A stretch of 64,000 nt of DNA. Origin: Bolinopsis microptera (taxonomy: Eukaryota > Ctenophora > Tentaculata > Lobata > Bolinopsidae). This document shows positions 48,301-50,382 of this stretch, in pieces; position 1 is the first letter of the stretch; every line of letters begins with the position of its first letter. Both the position numbers and the translations under genes were made by a program. Location: positions 13,053,865-13,117,864 of the forward strand of contig NC_087082.1 in the NCBI RefSeq assembly GCF_026151205.1. Reading direction: 5' to 3'. Below the pieces are notes generated by a model, which saw only the letters and a list, made by a program, of their open reading frames with translations, did no database searches and was not told where the DNA came from.

Positions 48301-50133
48301 ATAACCTAATTAACTAGTTAACAGCGAGTAATTAATTAATTAACTAATTAACGGCAAGTAAAACTGTAAGTGATTCTGTTGATTTATAGTTAGTTTTCCT
48401 CAGACCCCGGCACCCTCTGCACCGGACTCTGATGGCAACGACGGGGTGAGAGTTAATCACGCATCTCAAGCCTCTCCAAGCCTGCCATTTCACTCTTCAC
48501 CACATCTCAGTCACATTCACCACAGCATGGAAGTTTATGCTTGTTCTTTTCATTTCACGTTTTCCTAAATTAGCTTTATTATTTGAAATATAAAATTGGG
48601 TGCAATTTTCAAAAGATTTATTCAGTGGGTGGATGCCCCAGCATGAAGCTACTTGTAGTTGTAGCGAGTGTGATATATGCCAAGATTAGGATTTTTCATC
48701 TCCAAAGCAAAATATTTGAGGGATACATTAGCAAAAGCAAAAGCAACATTAAACTAAGAATATGGTCTATGGGAGTAAATTTTCAAGCGCTGAAATATTA
48801 TAAACTTTACCTAAAGTCAATAAAAACAAATTGTCGTGACTGGCCGGCGTCTTTTGTCTAATTTTGCCAAATTGACACGTGATATGACACGTGATATGTG
48901 ACAATACATCCAGACAACCCGTACTAGTCACCCTAAGTGACCCCACAAATCACGTACTCCAGTGCGCATTCCACGGATGAAAGGCGATTATGAAGTCAAG
49001 TCACCACCCTTCATTTCTAAGTGCTTATAAACACCGTTATTGTCATTTTCCTTTGGTAAAACAAAGGAACAATGATGGACACAATTAATGTCCACTTTAA
49101 GGGAAGGATTTGATTGACAAAATTGTGTTGCATTTCTGAGGACTATTCCCATTGATTGCTACGCTATTTAATTAATATCACTTGCACTAATAAATGTATA
49201 ATGTGAAAAATGTAAATGTAAATGTGCAGCAAGCTGATTAATGACATTAACGTCGTTAAAATATCGATATGTCACTAACAATTATTGTCACTTTTGATTT
49301 GCTGCATGTTTAATTTAGCTTCATGTTTATCTTATTCTTTCTTCATAGCCAATCCTCTTGTTTTTCTGAATTCCAATTATTGGACGCTAAGCTGGACATC
49401 CAGTATACGTTTCAGGAAGGTTCAACTCCAATGGTAGACAGCGTGGCTAGTTTGGATAACCTTCGAGAACAAAGTATCCTTATTTCTCCTTCTATTGGTA
49501 AGTTAAACGATTTAGAATAGTTAGATTATTTTACGATTGACTTGTCGTGGAAACCGTCCGCTTGAGTAAAAGATTTTGTATTATCTTATCTACCCTTACC
49601 CCGCGTTTTATCACAGACGAGAGATGTGGAAGTTTCGAAGACTGGGATTCTCGAGTGGAAGATTTCTTCGTGTGTCACTTCTTCCCTGCTGCTGATAAAC
49701 TGATCGAGGTGGAGGCTAGAATCGCCGAACAAAGGGAAACAGAAAGGTTTCAGCAACTAAGATATTACCTAATATGTTCAGAACTCTTAACTTATATCTT
49801 GTCGTGCTTATAATTATGCGACGGCAGGGAGAGAGGAGTTTAACGGTTACAACACTCAACCATAAGCTTTTCTTTACATAACATATCAGCAAGATATCTT
49901 ACTGCATATTAAATATGATGCTGGGTATATTATAATTTATATTTCAACTAATGTAAATAATTTCCAGACTGGAGCAGGAGAAGGCGGAGGAAGAGAAAGC
50001 TCTGGCCCCGGAGTTACCACTTATACAGCTCAAATCACCCTCTGTTGCAACCAACCAATCTGATATTATCAATCAAGAAAGTATGGACACCACGATGACC
50101 GAACAATCAGCTACTGTCACAGTGTCTGGATAA
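3555..50133 (+). CDS. RSPH10B: RSPH10B orthologue, radial spoke head MORN-repeat protein (20 exons traced)
   Basis: Radial spoke head component of motile-cilium axonemes; the spoke links outer doublets to the central pair. Exons I could place by GT-AG sites and phase: 3555-3736, 4025-4100, 4347-4415, 5115-5288, 5455-5661, 5916-6000, 6219-6341, 13899-14014, 27331-27408, 36334-36435, 40472-40541, 41325-41448, 43152-43234, 44794-44915, 47534-47749, 47997-48125, 48404-48445, 49349-49497, 49617-49746, 49968-50133 (TAA stop). The product is about 813 residues; I recall about 870 for the human protein. Order: acidic N-terminus, about ten MORN repeats, a helical region resembling the vertebrate C-terminal half (FWKFVKD, SPFTKFLFREFL, CWKIYL, FYDFFNILCGCA), a Ser/Pro-rich linker, and a charged coiled-coil tail. 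Reading phase is consistent at every junction except 48445/49349, where a microexon or another splice site is missing. Identity rests on remembered vertebrate RSPH10B sequence, which matches in order along the whole length. Confidence 0.9.
4446..4837 (-). mobile_element. Short non-autonomous Helitron, minus strand
   Basis: On the minus strand it begins TCTTACTATATATAAAGCGA right after an A and ends CTAG right before a T, the A|T insertion rule of Helitrons. The interior (TTTTTGACACCACTTGGGGG on plus) is shared with about 22580-22610. The hairpin before CTAG is weak. Lies in RSPH10B intron 3. Confidence 0.65.
6961..8261 (-). CDS. Class A (rhodopsin-like) GPCR, two exons, nested antisense in an RSPH10B intron
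   Basis: Exon 1 runs 8261 to 8177 (MESISTHSTEADYFLAAVCI...), donor GTATGA; exon 2 runs 7940 to 6961. Joined in phase (G|GT = Gly) they give about 354 residues with seven hydrophobic segments. Landmarks: GNLVAL at the end of TM1 (N1.50), TLVD in TM2 (D2.50), Cys before TM3 (IFCYG) and YCWES in extracellular loop 2 for the conserved disulphide, NLPIFIIW in TM6, and NATLNPFIY in TM7 (NPxxY form). The usual DRY at the end of TM3 is replaced by TRT (SITRTISL). The tail is basic then Ser/Thr-rich and ends NSSFV. The extracellular N-terminus is only about 12 residues, which favours a small ligand (inference). Ligand unknown. It lies wholly inside RSPH10B intron 7 on the opposite strand and looks intact. 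Confidence 0.88.
9173..9262. repeat. 3 x 30 bp tandem repeat
   Basis: Units of the form TTCACGTGGTACTATGGAAT plus ten more bases, at 9173, 9203 and 9233. Each contains CACGTG, an E-box, but that may be incidental. Confidence 0.85.
9557..9652 (+). repeat. Purine-only minisatellite
   Basis: Nearly uninterrupted G/A on plus with repeats of GAGGAGAAGAGGAGGAGAGG and CTGGAGAGAGAA. Such homopurine tracts can form triplex DNA. Confidence 0.75.
12759..13001. mobile_element. Mariner-type foldback MITE (243 bp)
   Basis: Left end CAGGGTGGCCCAAAG after TA; right end GGGCCACCA before TTA. Inverted arms of about 70 bp share CTACCCACACGCAACCC and AATAACTCACGT. The CAGGGTGG-type end and TA target are typical of Tc1/mariner elements. 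No coding capacity. Confidence 0.75.
13390..13506 (+). repeat. GGGGCA-rich short repeat cluster
   Basis: About seven TTGGGGCACA/TTGGGGCATA-like units with irregular spacing in otherwise AT-rich intron sequence. Potential G-quadruplex strand; function unknown. Confidence 0.6.
13899..14014 (+). CDS. RSPH10B: RSPH10B exon 8, last MORN unit and linker
   Basis: After the acceptor ...TATTGCAG, GT completes the Gly codon left by exon 7 and reads NFENDSIVGRPGSP, the degenerate final MORN strand (vertebrates have a similar F-x-N-D-x-I stretch here). It ends ...QNATK with donor GTATAA at 14015. It is isolated: 7.6 kb from exon 7 and 13.3 kb from exon 9. Too short to appear as a long ORF; recognised by homology and phase. 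Confidence 0.85.
14015..16276. other. First part of RSPH10B intron 8, with an imperfect 350 bp duplication
   Basis: No exon seen. Sequence at 15194-15310 (GACGAGATTAAAAGAAAG..., GTGCAAATTATACTTAGTTG) recurs at 15547-15660, offset 353 bp. GAAACCCGTTTACCC recurs at about 15064 and 15303. Confidence 0.6.
16277..17950. mobile_element. hAT-like non-autonomous element, 1.67 kb, 8 bp target duplication
   Basis: Flanked by GTTCCCAC at 16269-16276 and 17951-17958. TIRs TAGGAACCGACCGG and CCGGTCGGTTCCTA. Both ends are packed with short CCGGA/TCCGG subterminal repeats, as expected of transposase-binding sites in hAT elements. The interior holds three tandem 257 bp units. No transposase coding seen. Confidence 0.85.
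17018..17810 (+). repeat. About 3 x 257 bp tandem repeat inside the hAT-like element
   Basis: Units begin near 17018, 17278 and 17534, with a partial fourth near 17791. Shared landmarks: GGCAGGCCTCCCCTTTGCAA, CGAGCTCGGAAGCGGGAGCT, TCTCGAGAACGACTCGGACC. Open frames across it repeat per unit and are not genes. Confidence 0.85.
17959..22503. other. RSPH10B intron 8, middle part, no gene
   Basis: AT-rich. A local duplication of about 140 bp: 19833-19945 and 19978-20125 share GCGAGCTTC, AACCGTTTTAATAACT and GTCGAGCCATGGTTAAT. A short CGTGACCTGGT tandem lies at about 21748-21810. No coding region recognised. Confidence 0.5.
22551..22825 (-). mobile_element. Inverted Helitron 5' part inside the larger Helitron
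   Basis: The minus strand from 22825 reads TCTTACTATATATAAAGCGA, then the interior shared with 4446-4837 (GACACCACTTGGGGGTCC on plus). Its own 3' end is missing. The two 5' ends form an inverted repeat of about 50 bp. Confidence 0.6.
23416..23439 (+). repeat. (TC)n microsatellite inside the Helitron
   Basis: CTCTCTCTCTCTCTCTCTCT follows a second copy of AAAACGGTAAGAGTTACG (about 23391; first copy about 23252). Confidence 0.85.
23786..27330. other. RSPH10B intron 8, distal part, no gene recognised
   Basis: A GC-richer patch at about 24200-24480 includes a 34-codon frame starting at 24312 (MFYYNSSCDGCLSYVVF), too short to call. A GGTATCATGACTTAAA triplication lies at about 25053-25100 and a GC-rich imperfect palindrome (GTGCATGAACC ... 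CGTGCACGGTGCAT) at about 26490-26580. Confidence 0.4.
27331..27408 (+). CDS. RSPH10B: RSPH10B exon 9
   Basis: Acceptor CCCTTTCAG, then 26 codons KNQSSFQLDIKSLISDEIFH..., donor GTCAGC. It aligns with the vertebrate segment SSIELDLNLLL just after the MORN block. Phase 0 on both sides, matching exons 8 and 10. It lies only about 170 bp upstream of the left end of the long-TIR transposon, which sits in the following intron. Confidence 0.82.
27575..28250 (+). repeat. Left terminal inverted repeat of the long-TIR transposon
   Basis: Begins near AAATTCCCTCGAAATTGA and ends near ACGCTTATTTCAAATC. It pairs with 31041-31824 on the other side. The inner part of the TIR overlaps the first coding piece (start 28164), so TIR and coding sequence are not cleanly separated. 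Confidence 0.8.
28164..29117 (+). CDS. Transposon-encoded protein, N-terminal conserved region
   Basis: 317 codons. Diagnostic conserved stretches: MIITFDFPLWIKATRIVL, VVRVGGFHTLTSFLGCIGYI, ADSGLEELIKLVYPGD, LWVTYHNMITLVKDFIRAER and WAGVWTDLSIE. I recognise the GGFH...GCIG...SGLxxL pattern as a hallmark of the family, whose biochemical role I do not know. The true start is uncertain because the frame begins inside the TIR. Confidence 0.65.
   Translation: MEFSKFFSILLKFRKKIHQIIFNAYFKSYSGNNFNLQISRLTNKQQIIDQPPDSSSTVHTTLVECLKLSYSEPMIITFDFPLWIKATRIVLETGMPIVVRVGGFHTLTSFLGCIGYIMADSGLEELIKLVYPGDVTHISDGGSYYKALRAHFLIDAALCCFIIEEEVYDDELVDLEGYINKCVNENLGVNFKTKSIQDLSEKITLLLKNLFSNSRTAALWVTYHNMITLVKDFIRAERLHDYNMHLSAVALKLPYFAAAGRGQYAKALRLMYLEQDVIFKVKYGAFLKTFKVTGLHTVCYNDHEWAGVWTDLSIEGS
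29146..29760 (+). CDS. Transposon-encoded protein, middle region
   Basis: 204 codons continuing the same protein family (ESAHKLWVATLNQMALINQ, ECLTYELTVMPMSLFDQYQ, MMRKSNKAAL). The LxYEL-x-P-x-SLFD-x-Y-x-MRK pattern precedes the nuclease-like segment in relatives I recall. No catalytic motif identified here. Confidence 0.6.
   Translation: MSNRESAHKLWVATLNQMALINQSFGDSLANSSKRGVPTKAAIHSDLTKSSIKKNCDVFGKLLTWFKVTVDFTESEDKTKLISFSTGLISQPGNDEVNPEECLAVGAVLQHELDGLTFIDKISIKGKAKNLTQLRKQVKVNNKSVAVDPLKCFNRLVLVADRETSIEECLTYELTVMPMSLFDQYQMMRKSNKAALGIYKPIYT
29732..30211 (+). CDS. Transposon-encoded FEN/XPG-like (PIN-fold) nuclease segment
   Basis: 159 codons. Acidic motifs in FEN-family order: LVIDGGWLIHQ (first Asp), VTVIFDGYEPSTKDHEHKRR (compare the FDGxxP...K...R block of FEN1), RACNDADTLIA (compare SEAEAQCA) and EDTDIVQVY (compare the D-x-D pair). 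Downstream near 30340, in another frame, HSISGCDSVSGV resembles the helix-hairpin-helix GCDY...GIG segment. This motif reading is mine and needs a profile search. The segment overlaps the preceding piece in a different frame. Confidence 0.55.
   Translation: MVFINQSTLKSCSFTIPLVIDGGWLIHQLSSFKGCDNYGEVAMEFLKLIPKNRDVTVIFDGYEPSTKDHEHKRRVKAFCANIAVKKSTFCTVTKTTFLSNNNNKKELIDLISSIFTVNGIEVIRACNDADTLIAKKRLVMSFLGDVELKAEDTDIVQVY
30539..30946 (+). CDS. Transposon-encoded C-terminal CXC cysteine cluster
   Basis: 135 codons. Begins in helical sequence (TEHILRAYLQYHNW, LNPLDYGWKL) and ends in ICCNCSVDVEQACLTFRCSC, then RKYGFNCLPACGRCHGMNC. The CxC...CxCRKxGxxC...CxxC pattern resembles tesmin/TSO1-type CXC DNA-binding motifs, so a DNA-binding tail is plausible (inference). 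Ends TAA at 30944. Confidence 0.6.
   Translation: MRFLAYNRMVAKKSLNPNRLPPIIASATEHILRAYLQYHNWVMLNADSLNPLDYGWKLASGGTYEPVATKAIIAPESILNLICCNCSVDVEQACLTFRCSCRKYGFNCLPACGRCHGMNCTNIRHDEPEEQANFD
31041..31824 (-). repeat. Right terminal inverted repeat, carrying an extra 98 bp hairpin
   Basis: Reverse complement of the left TIR, but interrupted at 31431-31528 by a palindromic stretch absent from the left copy. The end is followed directly by a poly-C run (about 31830-31850). Confidence 0.8.
31431..31528. repeat. 98 bp hairpin inserted in the right TIR
   Basis: Arms 31431-31469 and 31490-31528 are 39 nt inverted copies with one mismatch, around a loop of about 20 nt (GTTTTTTGACGATTTTT). The left TIR runs uninterrupted through the equivalent point (GATAGGCCTTTAGTTAGG), so this is an insertion of a tiny foldback element or a local inverted duplication. 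Confidence 0.8.
31827..34199. other. RSPH10B intron 9 after the transposon
   Basis: Starts with a poly-C run (about 31830-31850). A 102-codon frame at 31871-32179 (VITLSHIMMISTIRYLDGLL) is unassigned. The rest is AT-rich; the minus-strand coding debris at 33.4-34.15 kb is listed separately. Confidence 0.4.
33412..34149 (-). pseudogene. Decayed minus-strand coding remnant, unidentified
   Basis: Consecutive minus-strand segments in differing frames have protein-like composition: LFRLLPPPRSEDLSLAMMG, then LKAFTLNQSVKHMILKRI and TEEERLLFVVCSKAVFSYL, then EPRLLKEMESHHQKQLEIV. Frame changes and a stop separate them. I cannot name the family; it could be a dead host gene or mobile-element debris. 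Confidence 0.4.
34200..34374. mobile_element. Mariner-type MITE (175 bp) with TA target
   Basis: TA at 34198-34199 and 34375-34376. Inverted ends of about 44 bp start CAGGGTGGGCCTCAAAAGTC with one mismatch (ACCCATCC versus ACCCTTCC). Too small to encode a transposase. Confidence 0.9.
34377..35637. other. RSPH10B intron 9, no gene
   Basis: AT-rich. Clusters of short CTAGA/AGTCT and GTCTAAGACAG inverted motifs at about 34590-34640 and 35395-35455. Confidence 0.5.
35638..36200. mobile_element. G-tract-ended inverted-repeat element with internal duplication
   Basis: Left end is a poly-G run then CAACCATATTAAAGTATAT; right end is ATATACTTTCATATGGTTG then CCCCTCTCCCCCC. Inside, 35705-35870 and 35952-36118 are near-identical (TTTGTATTTTGGCCCATAAA ...), offset 247 bp, each ending in TATATTAAAG repeats. 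No coding capacity; class unknown. Confidence 0.65.
36334..36435 (+). CDS. RSPH10B: RSPH10B exon 10
   Basis: Acceptor TTCTATTACAG, 34 codons VHNVLLRHISDLRKIYNHYC...ILARME, donor GTTTGA. It corresponds to the vertebrate stretch VLRNITELRRIYSFYSSLG. Phase 0 at both ends. Confidence 0.88.
36436..37654. other. RSPH10B intron 10, proximal part
   Basis: No gene seen. At about 37425-37600 there is a segment with CCTAACCCTAACCC and GGTGATTCGGAATCAGCGT that recurs inverted at about 55280-55345, so it is part of a dispersed repeat. Confidence 0.5.
37655..39955. repeat. Palindrome-based satellite array (AGCGCTTATAAGCGCT)
   Basis: About 2.3 kb built on the perfect 16 bp palindrome AGCGCTTATAAGCGCT and close variants (AGCGCTTATGAGCGCT, AAACGCTTATAAGCGC), with well over ten copies. 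Between them are conserved spacers such as CCGGGCACTCCCCCGTTCCG, GACCAGGTTAG and GCGGTAGAAAAGCGATCATA. The last spacer recurs near 37678, 38030, 38284, 38568 and 38879, giving a higher-order period of about 255-310 bp. Both strands read almost alike, so short open frames there are artefacts. The distal part (39440-39955) keeps the motif but loses regular spacing. Confidence 0.9.
40271..40327. repeat. Perfect 57 bp palindrome
   Basis: Arms of 28 nt are exact reverse complements around a single central C: AAGGATAAAATTCAAATGAC on the left and GTCATTTGAATTTTATCCTT on the right. It lies 145 bp upstream of RSPH10B exon 11, inside intron 10. Confidence 0.95.
40472..41448 (+). CDS. RSPH10B: RSPH10B exons 11-12
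   Basis: Exon 11 (40472-40541) reads FWKFVKDTKIYLKLSMPLAD, matching the vertebrate FWRFLKD...LTLAD. Exon 12 (41325-41448) reads DSLELECETERESPFTKFLF and ends in VYIYQDQVT, matching SPFTTILLRTFL and HIYHEEF. The donor at 41449 (GTATGC) is preferred over the upstream GTCACG at 41441, because only it leaves the two bases that complete Arg with exon 13. Confidence 0.87.
41449..43151. other. RSPH10B intron 12, nothing recognised
   Basis: AT-rich sequence without repeats of note or coding signal on either strand. Confidence 0.5.
43152..43234 (+). CDS. RSPH10B: RSPH10B exon 13
   Basis: Acceptor TCGTTTCAG, then A|GAG AAC: ENGSFVSKCLSGLLHDHVLP, donor GTAACT. It aligns with the vertebrate RSPSLFLCFTKLM region. 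It ends in phase 1 (ACA G), which fits exon 14 starting GT TAC. The following intron contains the complete SRCR-LU gene. Confidence 0.8.
43552..44502 (+). CDS. Secreted/GPI-type SRCR + Ly6/uPAR-like protein, intronless, nested in an RSPH10B intron
   Basis: 316 residues in one exon. Residues 1-20 form a signal peptide (FVYFLLSSTVLQLVSS). Residues about 55-184 read as a scavenger receptor cysteine-rich domain: GRVEVCLP, LWGTVCSEPDMDTASAMC, VVCDDGSYSDLTRC, ENACKRKDNVYLEC. Residues 190-269 hold twelve cysteines, start ECNVC and end GNCN, the signature layout of a Ly6/uPAR three-finger domain (last Cys followed by Asn). The C-terminus (about 270-316) is hydrophobic and ends LLLLDFSALMTLF with no basic tail, which suggests a GPI-attachment signal; a membrane anchor is the alternative. 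Same strand as RSPH10B, entirely inside its intron 13. Likely an immune or adhesion surface protein (inference). Confidence 0.78.
   Translation: MTFMFVYFLLSSTVLQLVSSQEEDSTVEGPTVPQNEANLLLYEPYSCSSELVGKSRLVAHTKPTEYDEADKTALKGRVEVCLPAPPSYNIRLNLWGTVCSEPDMDTASAMCASLHYNQFGRIKKILEKEISSREYRNADETQPLFMNNVVCDDGSYSDLTRCTYDLENLGENACKRKDNVYLECDERIECNVCDTESCSFMSLIEKKQRCTKDEIYCVRQQTVYNDGTLPDIVNMGCSEKDCGTWLETCRQNVDNVSCFCNDCIVGNCNLLFLDIFNVVLQTIGRPFVDFMAQLMKSLNFGIRLLLLDFSALMTLF
44794..44915 (+). CDS. RSPH10B: RSPH10B exon 14
   Basis: Reads YSHSHPTNKQYIERCWKIYL and then FTIRDTLFVLK, with donor GTCAGT at 44916. It matches vertebrate SYMNKSWEIYL and MKMRHFLWMLKD. The 5' boundary after CCAG at 44793 was chosen by phase; an internal AG closer to TACATAGAA is possible. 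Confidence 0.78.
44916..47533. other. RSPH10B intron 14, nothing recognised
   Basis: AT-rich. An open frame from 47291 runs into exon 15, but only the part after the TATTTCAG acceptor (47534 on) aligns to the protein family. Confidence 0.5.
47534..48445 (+). CDS. RSPH10B: RSPH10B exons 15-17
   Basis: Exon 15 (47534-47749) reads DLKLLSGSYPHLDVNSVINN, then FYDFFNILCGCALV, equal to the vertebrate DFKMINKELTAATFMEVI ... FLEFFEALLSFA block. Exon 16 (47997-48125) is a Ser/Pro/Thr-rich linker (SPDKTPLPPGSESPTKSLSK). Exon 17 (48404-48445) adds TPAPSAPDSDGNDG. Exon 17 is supported only by splice sites, phase and composition. Confidence 0.8.
49349..50133 (+). CDS. RSPH10B: RSPH10B exons 18-20, C-terminal coiled coil
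   Basis: Exon 18 (49349-49497): QSSCFSEFQLLDAKLDIQYT. Exon 19 (49617-49746): DERCGSFEDWDSRVEDFFV ... VEARIAEQRETER, aligning with vertebrate EEFNTWVNNMYVFF ... KIRADR. Exon 20 (49968-50133): LEQEKAEEEKALAPELP ending TVTVSG and TAA at 50131. The 18-19-20 junctions are in phase. Exon 18 needs two bases from the preceding exon that the exon 17 donor does not supply, so a microexon between 48446 and 49348 is likely unresolved. Confidence 0.83.
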
Positions 50134-50382
50134 GAATATCGGACTAGAAATTAGAGTCCCTTCTCGTTAAGGGGAATTATAAGCTTCACTTGTACTTGTA
50201 GTAATAGTATATTGTAAATAGTGTTAATGTGTTATGTTAAGTTTCAGTACCAACAGTTTTACAGACATTTTTATATCATGTATATTGTATAACTATATAA
50301 AATCAATTCTTTTAAAGAAAATATTCCACTTTCACGAAATTTTATAATTTTTGTAGTTACCTAATAGTAATTAAGTAATACC

